Origin: Bacilli bacterium
Lineage (GTDB): Bacteria; Bacillota_I; Bacilli_A; RF39; UBA660
Direction: 5' to 3'
Length of the DNA: 20,279 nucleotides
Assembly: GCA_028684735.1 (NCBI GenBank)
Contig: JAQUFI010000016.1
Span: 1-20,279, forward strand
This document shows positions 1 to 10,225 of this stretch, piece by piece (positions within the stretch are counted from its first letter, which is position 1; every line of letters begins with the position of its first letter). A model generated the notes under the pieces. It was given only the letters and a program-made list of their open reading frames with translations. It was not told the DNA's origin and did not search any database. The translations under genes and the position numbers were made by a program.

Positions 1-714
1 TTCCTCCTCGTATTTGCAGATAATTGAATAAAAATTACCTACCTTTAATTTTTTATTTTCATACAACTTAACAGCAGTATCAATATCGATGACATTATAC
101 TTTAAAAATAAATCTAAAGTTGCTAAATTAAAATTATCAGGATTAGTTGTGTTTTTGTATTCATCTACCAATAACTTAAACTCATCCATTACTTCTAATG
201 ATTTTTCTGTATATTGTGATAAAACTGGAGTATTTTCTAAAATATAAACTCTAGTTTTAGAATTATCTAATTCCTTCCATGAAATAAGTGGTAAAGTGGT
301 TATATAAAGTATCACAAAAATCACAATATAATATTCTAACACACCTACAATTGCTCCTAATATTTTTGATGGTATTCCTAAGATGATTGTCATTTTTAAT
401 ACTTTTTCAAATACTTTAGTTACCGTTAAGGCAATTTGAAAAATTATATATAAAATTACAAAAAGAGCAACAAAGGCAATCATTTCATATAAAGCAACAT
501 TTAAAACAGTTACCCCTTTGAAGATGCCATCAAAATTAAAAAATGGTAGATAACTATATAATATGCTTGATACAGGGTTTTTCAACATATAAGCAAGGAC
601 AACGACTAATATAAATCCAACAAATGAAAATAATTGAGTTGTCAATCCATTTTTAAATCCCTTTATTGCACCAAATATTAAAAGCATTATGATTACAATA
701 TCAACAACACCCAT
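1..714 (-). CDS. cvpA: CvpA family integral membrane protein, partial at the 3' end
   Basis: This frame is open from an ATG at 714-712 to the left window edge (238 codons, no stop), so the C-terminus is missing. A Shine-Dalgarno-like GGAG lies about 9 bases upstream of the ATG. The N-terminus, MGVVDIVIIMLLIFGAIKGF, has the start of the CvpA fold: a hydrophobic helix followed by G-x-x-x-G and a basic residue. About four hydrophobic segments occupy roughly residues 3-45, 65-95 and 105-140, followed by a charged, probably soluble segment. In E. coli CvpA is tied to colicin V export and purine-related growth; its biochemical role in Firmicutes is unsettled. In Bacillus a cvpA-like gene (yshB) also lies divergent from rnhC, which supports the call. 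The family assignment is fairly secure, the function is not. Confidence 0.8.
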   Translation of the reverse strand, partial: MGVVDIVIIMLLIFGAIKGFKNGLTTQLFSFVGFILVVVLAYMLKNPVSSILYSYLPFFNFDGIFKGVTVLNVALYEMIAFVALFVILYIIFQIALTVTKVFEKVLKMTIILGIPSKILGAIVGVLEYYIVIFVILYITTLPLISWKELDNSKTRVYILENTPVLSQYTEKSLEVMDEFKLLVDEYKNTTNPDNFNLATLDLFLKYNVIDIDTAVKLYENKKLKVGNFYSIICKYEEE

Positions 715-811
715 ATTATCAACTCCTACTATTTAATTATATTATAAAAAGAGAGAAAAAGAAAGTAATTTGATTCCTTTTATGATAAAATATTATTAAC
801 GAGGTGAAATT
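715..811. promoter_or_regulatory. Divergent cvpA/rnhC intergenic region with candidate -10 boxes
   Basis: This 97-bp gap must hold the start signals for two divergent genes. On the minus strand a TATAAT sits at 746-741, with a weak ATTACT 17 bp upstream (769-764). On the plus strand TATGATAAAAT (781-791) looks like a -10 region but has no good -35 box at the usual distance. The plus-strand ribosome binding site GAGGTG is at 801-806. The promoters are tentative. Confidence 0.35.
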
Positions 812-1762
812 ATGACAATAACAATGAAAATCAGTAACGAAACAAAAGAAAAGATGATTGAATATTTTGAAGATAAAAAACGTTCTAAAACTCCTGCTTA
901 TGCAGTTTTTCAAGCTGATGAGGCCGACACAGTTGTTACCCTATATGAATCAGGAAAAGTAGTTTTTCAAGGAAAAAGTGCTGATATTGATGCTAATATA
1001 TGGAAAGAAATGGAACAACATTTAAATCCTCATCAAAAAGTTGAAATGAGCAATAGTGAAGATAAACCAAAAAAAGATAAATTAGATAATGTTATTGATC
1101 GTAAGATATATTTCTCTAATTCAATTGGTTCTGATGAAGTTGGAACTGGTGATTACTTTGGTCCAATTGTTGTAACTAGTGCTTATGTAGCTAAAGATCA
1201 AATCCATTGGTTAGAAGAACTAGGGGTTAAGGATTCTAAGAAACTAAGTGATGATCAAATCATTAAAATAGTTCCCGAAATAATTAAAAGAATACCTTAT
1301 AATAGTATTATCTTATCTAATAAAGAATATAACGAAAAATATTCAACTGATATCAATATGAATAAAATTAAAACTATTTTACACAATAAAGTTTTATTAA
1401 ATTTAAAAAATAAAGGCTATGAATACGATTATATTGTAGTTGATCAGTTTGCCAAACCAAATGTTTATTATAACTATTTAAAAGATAGTTATAATGTTGT
1501 AAGAAATATCACTTTTATGACTAAAGCTGAAGATAAATGTTTATCCGTTGCTTGTGCTTCATTGATAAGCCGTTATATATTTCTTCAAGAATTTGATAAA
1601 TTAGGGGAAAGTATTGATGCCTTTCTACCTAAAGGTGCTTCTGATAAAGTCGATGAAGTTGGCCTAAATATTGTTAAGAAATATGGTTTTGATAAATTAA
1701 AGGATATTGCAAAAATAAATTTTAAAAACACTAATAAAATAAAAGAAAAAATGAATCAATGA
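812..1762 (+). CDS. rnhC: Ribonuclease HIII
   Basis: The 316-residue product matches RNase HIII, which cleaves the RNA strand of RNA/DNA hybrids in the cytoplasm and acts on R-loops and primers. Residues 1-80 form the N-terminal TBP-like substrate-binding domain typical of HIII and absent from HII. The catalytic domain starts near residue 100 with GSDEVGTGDYFGP, which contains the acidic pair D108-E109. LGVKDSKKLSDD follows, then D211 in VVDQF and the TKAEDKCLSVACAS segment near 238-250. The length is usual for the family. The ATG at 812 has GAGGTG five bases upstream. It is the only plus-strand gene in the window. Its TGA stop lies inside the terminator hairpin that follows. The gene ends in TGA, evidence that UGA is a stop in this organism. 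Confidence 0.95.
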   Translation: MTITMKISNETKEKMIEYFEDKKRSKTPAYAVFQADEADTVVTLYESGKVVFQGKSADIDANIWKEMEQHLNPHQKVEMSNSEDKPKKDKLDNVIDRKIYFSNSIGSDEVGTGDYFGPIVVTSAYVAKDQIHWLEELGVKDSKKLSDDQIIKIVPEIIKRIPYNSIILSNKEYNEKYSTDINMNKIKTILHNKVLLNLKNKGYEYDYIVVDQFAKPNVYYNYLKDSYNVVRNITFMTKAEDKCLSVACASLISRYIFLQEFDKLGESIDAFLPKGASDKVDEVGLNIVKKYGFDKLKDIAKINFKNTNKIKEKMNQ

Positions 1763-1772
1763 TTCATTTTTT
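1746..1772. terminator. Bidirectional intrinsic terminator between rnhC and the LRR pseudogene
   Basis: A perfect 12-bp stem (1746-1757 with 1761-1772) has a 3-nt loop and carries runs of A on the left and T on the right, so it can terminate in both directions. It includes the rnhC stop codon and sits 5 bp from the stop of the convergent broken gene. Confidence 0.8.
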
Positions 1773-1776
1773 ATTT

Positions 1777-2875
1777 CTATGACGGCTTTAAACCAGTTGG
1801 CCAACCAATACTAATCCAATTAGAATTAAATCTAGTAATAGGATTAGTTCCATTATATTGAATTGTTACACTACTCCATGGGTAAGAACTGGTTTGAACA
1901 AAAGCTGAACTACCAATCGAGGTAACCGATGCAGGAATTGTAACACTTGATAATCGATTATAATGAAAGTCATTACTTTTAATCGCAGTAATCGACGAAG
2001 AAAGAGTTAAACTTGTTATATTATTTTGTCATAAAACTTAAATCTACGCTAGGGATTAAATTATATCTAAAAGCAGCATTATTAATTCTAGTTAAATTAG
2101 TTAAGTTACTTAAATTAAGGCTGCTAATATTACTATTGGAAAAAGCATATGTGTCAATTATTTCTAAATTAGAAGTTCCATTAGTACTTAGGCTTGTTAT
2201 TTGATTTCCATAAAAAGCATACCCACCTATCTTAGTTAGACTTTGAGGAATATTTAATGCTGTTATCTGATTTCCTGCAAAAGCACCATTACTATTAGAT
2301 GTTCCATCATTTATTTCAAGTATTCCATCTTGAAGAACTAAAGATTTTATTTGTTTATTTGTAAATGAATTGCTACCTATATACTTAATATTATAAATTA
2401 CATCATTCTTATAAATTTGTTTTGGTATGACAACATCTTTTGAACAACTACTATCATAATTAGTTATCGTTTCCGTCGTTTCATCAAAAGTAAAACAAGA
2501 ATAATTAGGATTATATGGTGATAAGATCGTTGGGTCATACATTAATTTAGAAATCGCACAGTTTTCTTCCTTATAATTATATCTAAAATCTTTTTTTGTT
2601 GAATCGTAATTAATTACCACACAACCATTCATCACTTCAGAATTTCTAGGATCAATTACTCCTTTCCTTTTTATAAATCCTTCATCAATTAAATCTTGAA
2701 TACTTAAAAAGGTTGGGATTGTTTCTGATAGTTCAGCCATATTAATAATACCCCATTTTGAAGAACTGTCTTCAATAATTGCGATTTGATTATCATAAAC
2801 TTTATTCTTTGAATCTTTTAATACATTGTTTATAGTTGGTGTAATTAATAAAACTACAATTCCTAATAAAACAAA
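1777..2875 (-). pseudogene. Broken gene: prepilin-like N-terminus plus BspA-type leucine-rich repeats (5' truncated, frameshifted)
   Basis: Coding similarity on the minus strand runs from 2875 to a TAG at 1779-1777. The 5' part reads FVLLGIVVLLITPTINNVLK and continues to a DSSSKWGI segment. This is the hydrophobic helix and following region of secreted prepilin-like proteins, but the upstream K-G-F-T-L-x-E-L processing site is gone and a TAA lies just before it (2878-2876). The middle contains a pilin-like C-terminal piece with two Cys, then BspA-type repeats of the form AFxGNQITxLNIPxSLTKIG. The frame stops at 2023-2021 in MTK-stop. The repeats resume in the next frame at NNITSLTLSSSITAIKS and run about 80 more residues to the end. 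Losing one A from the AAAA run near 2024-2029 would restore the frame. No good ribosome binding site serves the internal ATG at 2740. Intact relatives are usually surface-exposed or secreted. The pseudogene reading is likely; a sequencing error could explain the frameshift but not the missing 5' end. Confidence 0.8.
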
Positions 2876-2913
2876 TTAAGTTTATATATTATGATGAATA
2901 TTTACATATAACA

Positions 2914-2940
2914 AAAAGAGTGAATATACTTCACTCTTTT
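2914..2940 (-). terminator. rpoC intrinsic terminator
   Basis: An 11-bp perfect stem (2914-2924 with 2930-2940) has a 5-nt loop and is followed on the minus strand by a U-rich tract. It starts one base past the rpoC TAA and ends the rpoB-rpoC transcript. Confidence 0.85.
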
Positions 2941-2941
2941 A

Positions 2942-5900
2942 TTAATCCATTAATTCTTGTTCTAAGGCTTCTAGTGGTTCTTCTTGCATCATTTCATTAG
3001 TTAACTCATATTGACCGTTACGATACTTTTTAGCACCAGTTCCAGCTGGAATAAGTTTACCAATAATAACATTTTCTTTTAATCCACTTAATTCGTCAAT
3101 TCGACCATGGATTGCAGCATCAGTTAAAATTCTTGTTGTTTCTTGGAATGAAGCTGCTGATAAGAAGGAATCAGTTTCTAATGAAGCTTTGGTAATACCT
3201 AGCAAGACTGGTTTACCAGTTGCTGGTCTTTTACCTTCAAGAATCAGTTCTTTATTAATATTTGTAAATTCATTAATATTAATCATGACACCTGGTAAGA
3301 AATAAGAATCTCCTGAATTAATAATCTTAATTTTAGAAATCATTCTTCTTGCCATTATTTCAACATGCTTATCACTAATATTAACTCCTTGACTACAATA
3401 TACTTTTTGAATTTCTTTTAAGATATATTGTTGAACTGTAATTGGATCAGTAACAGTTAATAATTCTTTTGGACTAATTGCACCACGAGTTAATCTTTGA
3501 CCAGCTTTAACTGTTTGTTGTAACTCAATGGCTAATTTAGACCCGTAATTAGATGTATGTTCTCTAGTTTCAACGTCATTAGTAATAGAGATGATGAATT
3601 TTCCTCCATCTTCTTCAATTTTGCTAACAACACCATTGATTTCAGAAATAGTTGCTTTACCTTTAGGACTACGTGCTTCAAATAATTCTTGAACACGAGG
3701 TAACCCTTGAGTAATATCATCTCCTGCAACCCCACCAGTATTAAATGTACGCATTGTTAATTGAGTTCCTGGTTCTCCAATTGATTGTGCTGCCATAATA
3801 CCTACAGCTTCACCAATTTCAACCATGATACCTGTTGCTAAGTTACGTCCATAACACTTACGGCATACTCCACCAGTTGTCTTACAAATTAAGACTGATC
3901 TAATAGGTACCTTAGTAACACCTGCTTTAATGATTTTATCAGCAATTTGTTCTGTTATATAGACATCTTTTTCAACAATTACTTCTTTTGTTTCTGGATG
4001 TAAGACTGGTTTATTAGTATATCTACCTAGAATACGATCATATAATTCTTCGATAACAGTATCATCTTCTGCAATAAAAGCTTCGACATTGACAAATTGT
4101 TCAGTACCACAATCATCTTCTTTGACAATAACATCTTGAACCACATCAACTAATCTTCTCGTTAAGTATCCAGCATCAGCTGTTTTTAAAGCTGTATCAA
4201 CAGCCCCTTTACGAGCCCCATGAGTTGATAAGAAGAATTCAGAAATCGTTACCCCTTCACTAAATGAAGATATAACAGGGATTTCAACATAACCACCACT
4301 TGGTTTAGCAAATAATCCACGCATCCCAACTAATTGAGTATGAGATGAAATATCTCCACGAGCTTTACTCATCATCATTATTGAAACAGGGTTTGCTTTA
4401 TCTTCTTTAACCATATCATCTAGTTCTTTTTTGATTTTACTAGTAGCATCTAACCAAACTGAAACAACTTTATTATAACGTTCAATATCAGTAATTAAAC
4501 CACGTTTAAATTGTTTATTAATTTGATCTACTAATTCTTGACTTTCTTTTAAAACTTGAGGTTTAATTTTACTTTCTTTTAAATCACTAATAGCGATTGA
4601 AATACCTGATAAAGTAGAATATTTAAACCCTAAATCTTTTAAGTTATCAAGCATAACTGATGTTTCTGTTGTATGATAACGTTTATAAATTTGACTAATT
4701 AATTTACCTAAGACACCTTTATTAAATGGTTCAACAATTGGCATTGCTTTAACTTTTTCAATTATATTTTCACCACTATTGATAAAGTATTTATTAGGTG
4801 TTACTCTCTCAACATTTTCATCACTACCATCATTGATATATTGAAAAGTATCTGGGAAAATTTCATTAAAAATTAATTTACCAGGAGTTGTAACTAAATA
4901 TTTATCCATATAATTATTTGGGAAAATCTTATGACGGAAATTCTTAACCGGAATAACAATTCTTGTATGAAGGGTTATTTCTCTTCTTTCATAAGTCATA
5001 ATTGCTTCATTAATGTTTTTGAAGGCTCTACCTTCCCCTTCAAGTCCAGCAATCTCCATTGTTAAGTAATAATTACCTAAGACCATATCTTGTGATGGTG
5101 TAACAATTGGTTTACCATCCTTTGGACTAAGGATATTGTTAGCACCTAACATTAGTATTCTAGCTTCGGCTTTTGCTTCTTCACTAATAGGAACATGAAC
5201 AGCCATTTGGTCTCCATCAAAGTCAGCATTAAAAGCTGTACAAACTAATGGATGAAGACGAATACTTCTTCCTTCAATTAATTTAGGTTCAAAGGCTTGA
5301 ATACCTAAACGGTGTAAGGTTGGAGCACGGTTTAATAAAACTGGGTGCTCTTTAATTTTTTCTTCAACGATATCCCAAACACGTTCATCTTGATTTTCAA
5401 TCATTTTCTTAGCTGCTTTAATATTAGAAGCTATCTCTTTGGTTACCAAGCCATTGATGACATGTGGCTTAAATAATTCTAAAGCCATTTCTTTAGGAAT
5501 ACCACATTGATACATCTTTAGCGTTGGTCCTACCACAATAACAGAACGACCAGAATAGTCAACTCTCTTACCTAGTAAGTTTTGACGGAAACGCCCTTGT
5601 TTTCCTTTAAGCATACTGCTTAATGATTTTAAAGGTCGATTTCCAGCACCAGTAATATTTCTACCACGACGACCATTATCAAATAAAGCGTCAACTGCTT
5701 CTTGAAGCATACGTTTTTCATTTTGAATAATGATTGAAGGAGCTCCTAAATCGATTAACTTCTTTAATCGATTATTACGGTTTATTACTCTTCGATATAG
5801 ATCATTTAAATCAGAAGTCGCAAAACGACCACCATCTAATTGAATCATAGGACGAAGTTCAGGTGGAATGACCGGTAAGGCATCAACAATCATCCATTCA

Positions 5901-6574
5901 GGACGATTACCTGATTCTAAGAAAGCATTTAAGACATCTAATCTTTTAATTAATCTAATTCTTTTTTGACTAGTTGAATCTTTGATGTTTTCAATTTCTT
6001 CTTTAATGATTTTGACGTCTTCTTCTAATTCAACTTGCATTAAAAGTTCCTTAATAGCTTCTGCACCCATACCTACTCTAAAAGTATTACCATACTTTTC
6101 ATAATAGGCACGATACTCTTTATCACTAATTGTTTGTTTCTTTTCTAAGACGGTTGCTCCCGGATCTAAAACAACATATGAGACAAAGTATAATACTTCT
6201 TCTAAATCTCTTGGAGACATATCAAGAACTAATCCCATTCTTGATGGTATTCCTTTAAAGAACCAAATGTGTGAAACAGGAGTTGCGAGTTCAATATGAC
6301 CCATTCTTTCACGACGTACTTTAGCACGTGTTACTTCAACTCCACATCGGTCACAAACAATATTTTTATATCTTAATCTTTTATATTTACCACATGAACA
6401 TTCAAAATCTTTCGTTGGTCCAAATATTTTTTCACAGAACAAACCATCTTTTTCTGGTTTTAAAGTACGATAATTAATTGTTTCAGCTTTTTTTACTTCA
6501 CCATATGACCATGAACGAATCTTTTCAGGAGAGGCGATGGCAATTCTTAAACCTTCAAAATTATTTACATCCAT
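2942..6574 (-). CDS. rpoC: DNA-directed RNA polymerase subunit beta'
   Basis: The 1210-residue product is the beta' subunit, which carries the catalytic Mg2+ site. It is close to the Bacillus length and lacks the long insertions of enterobacterial RpoC. The N-terminal zinc ribbon uses C59, C61, C74 and C77 (FECSCGKYK...VCDRCG). The active-site motif NADFDGDQM is at 449-457, with D451, D453 and D455 binding metal. The second zinc site ends in GGVCRKCYG in the C-terminal half, before the trigger-loop region around MAAQSIGEPGTQLTMRTFNT. The ATG overlaps the rpoB stop by one base (TAATG), so translation is coupled, and a GAGGGGG stretch about 10 bases upstream can serve as ribosome binding site. 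No anomaly was seen. Confidence 0.98.
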   Translation of the reverse strand: MDVNNFEGLRIAIASPEKIRSWSYGEVKKAETINYRTLKPEKDGLFCEKIFGPTKDFECSCGKYKRLRYKNIVCDRCGVEVTRAKVRRERMGHIELATPVSHIWFFKGIPSRMGLVLDMSPRDLEEVLYFVSYVVLDPGATVLEKKQTISDKEYRAYYEKYGNTFRVGMGAEAIKELLMQVELEEDVKIIKEEIENIKDSTSQKRIRLIKRLDVLNAFLESGNRPEWMIVDALPVIPPELRPMIQLDGGRFATSDLNDLYRRVINRNNRLKKLIDLGAPSIIIQNEKRMLQEAVDALFDNGRRGRNITGAGNRPLKSLSSMLKGKQGRFRQNLLGKRVDYSGRSVIVVGPTLKMYQCGIPKEMALELFKPHVINGLVTKEIASNIKAAKKMIENQDERVWDIVEEKIKEHPVLLNRAPTLHRLGIQAFEPKLIEGRSIRLHPLVCTAFNADFDGDQMAVHVPISEEAKAEARILMLGANNILSPKDGKPIVTPSQDMVLGNYYLTMEIAGLEGEGRAFKNINEAIMTYERREITLHTRIVIPVKNFRHKIFPNNYMDKYLVTTPGKLIFNEIFPDTFQYINDGSDENVERVTPNKYFINSGENIIEKVKAMPIVEPFNKGVLGKLISQIYKRYHTTETSVMLDNLKDLGFKYSTLSGISIAISDLKESKIKPQVLKESQELVDQINKQFKRGLITDIERYNKVVSVWLDATSKIKKELDDMVKEDKANPVSIMMMSKARGDISSHTQLVGMRGLFAKPSGGYVEIPVISSFSEGVTISEFFLSTHGARKGAVDTALKTADAGYLTRRLVDVVQDVIVKEDDCGTEQFVNVEAFIAEDDTVIEELYDRILGRYTNKPVLHPETKEVIVEKDVYITEQIADKIIKAGVTKVPIRSVLICKTTGGVCRKCYGRNLATGIMVEIGEAVGIMAAQSIGEPGTQLTMRTFNTGGVAGDDITQGLPRVQELFEARSPKGKATISEINGVVSKIEEDGGKFIISITNDVETREHTSNYGSKLAIELQQTVKAGQRLTRGAISPKELLTVTDPITVQQYILKEIQKVYCSQGVNISDKHVEIMARRMISKIKIINSGDSYFLPGVMININEFTNINKELILEGKRPATGKPVLLGITKASLETDSFLSAASFQETTRILTDAAIHGRIDELSGLKENVIIGKLIPAGTGAKKYRNGQYELTNEMMQEEPLEALEQELMD

Positions 6575-9500
6575 TAAGCTTCATCCCCCTCACTTAAATC
6601 TTCATCAATATCCTTATCTTCGTCAAATTCTTCATCAATAGGTTCTTCCTTTATTTCTTCGATAAAGTTTTCTCCCTCAATACTCTTTTCAAATTCAACA
6701 TTGGTTAAAAAGTTATCTTTATCAATTTCTTCCAATTCTTTCATTTCAAGGAATTCATTCTTTTCATTTTTAACGGTAATATCTAAACCTAAACCTTGCA
6801 ATTCCTTAATCAATACTCTAAATGATTCAGGAATACCCGATTTTGGAATTGGATTACCTTTAACTAACGCTTCATAAACTTTTACTCTTCCAACCACATC
6901 ATCAGATTTAATGGTAATCATCTCTTGTAAGACATGAGCAGCACCATAAGCATATAATGCCCAAACTTCCATTTCTCCAAAACGTTGTCCACCAAATTGT
7001 GCTTTACCACCAAGAGGTTGTTGCGTAACTAATGAGTATGGACCAGTTGAACGAGCATGTAATTTATCATCAACCATATGATTTAATTTAATCATATACA
7101 TGACTCCAACACTGATACGATTATCAAATCGTTCTCCAGTACGTCCATCATATAGATATGTTTTTCCATCTTCATCTAATCCTGCTTCTTTCAAAGCATC
7201 GATTATTTCTTCACGAGTTGCTCCAGCAAAGACTGGTGTTGCAACATGAATATTTAATTTAGAAGCGGCAATCCCTAAATGCATTTCTAAGATTTGTCCA
7301 ATATTCATACGTGATGGAACTCCCAGTGGATTAAGTAAAATATCAACTGGTTCCCCATTTTCTAAATATGGCATATCTTCACTTGGTAAGATTAAAGAAA
7401 TTACCCCTTTATTACCATGACGTCCAGCCATTTTATCTCCAACTGAGATTTTTCTCTTTTGAACAATATATACTCTAACTATTTTAGAGACACCAGCAGG
7501 TAATTCACCACTATCTTCTTTAGTGAATATCTTAACATCGTGAACGATTCCCCCACCACCGTGTGGAACTCTTAATGATGTATCTCTTACTTCCCTTGTT
7601 TTTTCACCAAAGATAGCATGAAGTAATTTTTCTTCTGAAGTAAGTTCAGCCATTCCTTTAGGAGTAACTTTACCAACTAAAATATCATCATCTTTTACTT
7701 CCGTACCAATTCTTATAATACCTGATTCATCTAGATTTTTACGAGCATCTTCACTAACATTAGGAATATCTCTCGTAAATTCTTCTGGTCCTAATTTAGT
7801 ATCACGACATTCAATTTGGTAATCCTCGATATGAATTGATGTATAAACATCATCTCTAACTAATCTTTCATTTAAGATTACAGCATCTTCATAGTTATAA
7901 CCATTGTAGTTCATAAAAGCAATGGTAACATTTTTACCTAAGGCCATTTCACCTTTATCGGTGCTTGGTCCGTCAGCAATCACCATTCCACGATGAATAG
8001 CATCACCAACTCTAACAATTGGGATTTGATGATAACAAGTTCCTGCATTACTTCTTTCAAAACCATTTAAGAAATAAGTATCTTTGCCACCAGCTGTTTT
8101 AATAATTATTTTTCTAGCATCAACATAATCGACAATTCCATCAGCTTTAGCTAAGATAACAGCCCCTGAATCACGAGCCGCAATAGCTTCAATACCGGTT
8201 CCAACAATTGGAGCTTCAGCCTTTAATAATGGTATAGCTTGACGTTGCATATTAGCTCCCATTAAGGCTCTCTTACCATCATCATGTTCTAGGAAAGGAA
8301 TCGCACACGTTGTAATTGAGACTACTTGTTGTGGTGAAACATCGATATAATCAACTTTTTCTTTTTCAACAATAATGTTTTCACCTTGATGTCTAACTGG
8401 AACACGATCAGCATTAATAACATTGTTTTTATCAACACTAATTGTTGCTTGTGAGATATAATGAACTAATTCTTCATCAGCTGTCATATAAATTATCTCA
8501 TCAGTTGTTTTACAATCTTTTACTTTACGATATGGTGTTGTCATAAAACCATATTCATTAATTTTAGCAAAACTTGCTAACGAAGTAATTAAACCAATAT
8601 TTGGTCCTTCAGGTGATTCAATTGGACAAAGTCGGCCATAGTGTGATGAGTTAACATCTCGAACATCCATACCAGCTCTATCTCTTGATAAGCCACCAGG
8701 TCCCAAAGAAGATAATCTTCGTTTATTACCAAGTTCAGCTATTGGATTGGTTTGATCCATAAATTGAGATAACTGACTACTACCAAAGAATTCTTTAATT
8801 GCTGCGGTAAGTGGTCTTATATTAATTAATGTTTTAGGTGTTACTTCATCGATTTCTTGAGTTGACATTCGATCACGAATAACTCTTTCAATTCGACTAA
8901 CCCCAATTCTAAATTGATTTTGTAACAATTCCCCTACTTGTCTAACACGACGATTAGATAAGTGATCAATCTCATCAAAATTACCTACTCCTTCTAATAG
9001 GTTTAAGTAATATGATATCGATGCATAAATATCAGAAATAGTTAATCTTTTGACATCGATTGATTGGTCATTACCAACCACATTGATGATTTGATCAGGA
9101 TTGGTTTTAGAATAGACTTTTACTACTTGAACATGATTAAAAGTATCTAATTCTCCATTAACTGGTACCTCTTTAATCCCATATCCATCATCAAACAACT
9201 TTGTTAATTGTTCTAAGACATTATGATCAATTAAAGTTCCACTTGGGAAGATAACCTTTTTATTTACTTTAATATCTTCCGCTAAAACAGAATTATATAA
9301 GCGATCAGTAACTTTTAATTTCTTATTATATTTATATCTTCCAACTTTAGCTAAATCATAGCGAAAAGCATCAAAAAATCTAGAGATTAGTTGATTCTTG
9401 GCACTATCCAAAGTTGAAGGTTCCCCTGGTCTTAATTTTGAATGGATATCGATTAATGCTTCATCAGTATTTTTATTTGTATCTTTTTGAATTGTTTTTT

Positions 9501-10155
9501 CTAAATAACTATTTTCTCCAAATAATCCCAAAATATCTTCATCATTAGACAAACCAATTGCTCTTAATAAAGTCGTAACTGGTACTTTTCTAGTACGGTC
9601 AATACGAACATACATAATATCTTTAGCATCGGTTTCATATTCTAACCATGTTCCTCTAGTTGGAATAACTTGAGATGAAATCATAATACGGCCATTCTTT
9701 TTATCTATTTCTTTAGTAAAATAGACACTTGGTGATCTAACTAATTGTGAAACAATTACTCTTTCTGCACCATTGATAATGAAAGTTCCACTTTCAGTCA
9801 TAATTGGTAAATCACCTAAATAGATTTCTTGTTCTTTAACTTCACCTGTTTCTTGGTTAAATAATCTAGCTTTAACCTTTACTGGTGCCGCATAAGTTGC
9901 ATATCTTTCTTTACATCCTTTAATTGAATATCTTGGTTCTTCAAAGAAATATTCTCCAAATTCAAGCGATAAATTCCCAGTAAAACTCTCTACTGGAAAA
10001 ATATCATCAAATACTTCTTTAATTCCTTCATTAACAAACCAATCATAGGATTTCTTTTGGATTTCTAAAAGATCTTTCAATTCAATTGCATTTTCAGTTT
10101 TTGCATAGCTGCGTCTTTCTCGGTGATCTACATATTTAATCGTTTTGTATGCCAA
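6574..10155 (-). CDS. rpoB: DNA-directed RNA polymerase subunit beta
   Basis: This is the beta subunit, about 1193 residues from the TTG start chosen here, the same as Bacillus RpoB. The rifampicin-pocket segment is GSSQLSQFMDQTNPIAELGN followed by KRRLSSLGPGGLSRDRAG. The codon at 8727-8725 is AAT (Asn) where E. coli has H526, while the neighbouring Asp, Arg and Ser positions are kept. The C-terminal 40 or so residues form a strongly acidic tail after the conserved end. A GTG at 10164 in the same frame is possible, but AGGG directly abuts it. TTG at 10155 has AGGGGTG six bases upstream and puts the HRERRSYA motif at the same distance from the start as in Bacillus. The gene is transcribed from its own promoter at 10226-10254 and overlaps rpoC by one base. 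Confidence 0.97.
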   Translation of the reverse strand: MAYKTIKYVDHRERRSYAKTENAIELKDLLEIQKKSYDWFVNEGIKEVFDDIFPVESFTGNLSLEFGEYFFEEPRYSIKGCKERYATYAAPVKVKARLFNQETGEVKEQEIYLGDLPIMTESGTFIINGAERVIVSQLVRSPSVYFTKEIDKKNGRIMISSQVIPTRGTWLEYETDAKDIMYVRIDRTRKVPVTTLLRAIGLSNDEDILGLFGENSYLEKTIQKDTNKNTDEALIDIHSKLRPGEPSTLDSAKNQLISRFFDAFRYDLAKVGRYKYNKKLKVTDRLYNSVLAEDIKVNKKVIFPSGTLIDHNVLEQLTKLFDDGYGIKEVPVNGELDTFNHVQVVKVYSKTNPDQIINVVGNDQSIDVKRLTISDIYASISYYLNLLEGVGNFDEIDHLSNRRVRQVGELLQNQFRIGVSRIERVIRDRMSTQEIDEVTPKTLINIRPLTAAIKEFFGSSQLSQFMDQTNPIAELGNKRRLSSLGPGGLSRDRAGMDVRDVNSSHYGRLCPIESPEGPNIGLITSLASFAKINEYGFMTTPYRKVKDCKTTDEIIYMTADEELVHYISQATISVDKNNVINADRVPVRHQGENIIVEKEKVDYIDVSPQQVVSITTCAIPFLEHDDGKRALMGANMQRQAIPLLKAEAPIVGTGIEAIAARDSGAVILAKADGIVDYVDARKIIIKTAGGKDTYFLNGFERSNAGTCYHQIPIVRVGDAIHRGMVIADGPSTDKGEMALGKNVTIAFMNYNGYNYEDAVILNERLVRDDVYTSIHIEDYQIECRDTKLGPEEFTRDIPNVSEDARKNLDESGIIRIGTEVKDDDILVGKVTPKGMAELTSEEKLLHAIFGEKTREVRDTSLRVPHGGGGIVHDVKIFTKEDSGELPAGVSKIVRVYIVQKRKISVGDKMAGRHGNKGVISLILPSEDMPYLENGEPVDILLNPLGVPSRMNIGQILEMHLGIAASKLNIHVATPVFAGATREEIIDALKEAGLDEDGKTYLYDGRTGERFDNRISVGVMYMIKLNHMVDDKLHARSTGPYSLVTQQPLGGKAQFGGQRFGEMEVWALYAYGAAHVLQEMITIKSDDVVGRVKVYEALVKGNPIPKSGIPESFRVLIKELQGLGLDITVKNEKNEFLEMKELEEIDKDNFLTNVEFEKSIEGENFIEEIKEEPIDEEFDEDKDIDEDLSEGDEA

Positions 10156-10225
10156 TTTTTTCACCCCTATAAATTAAATTTTTAACCCCTTTTAACAACA
10201 AATTAGTATATGCCGCCAATTTATG

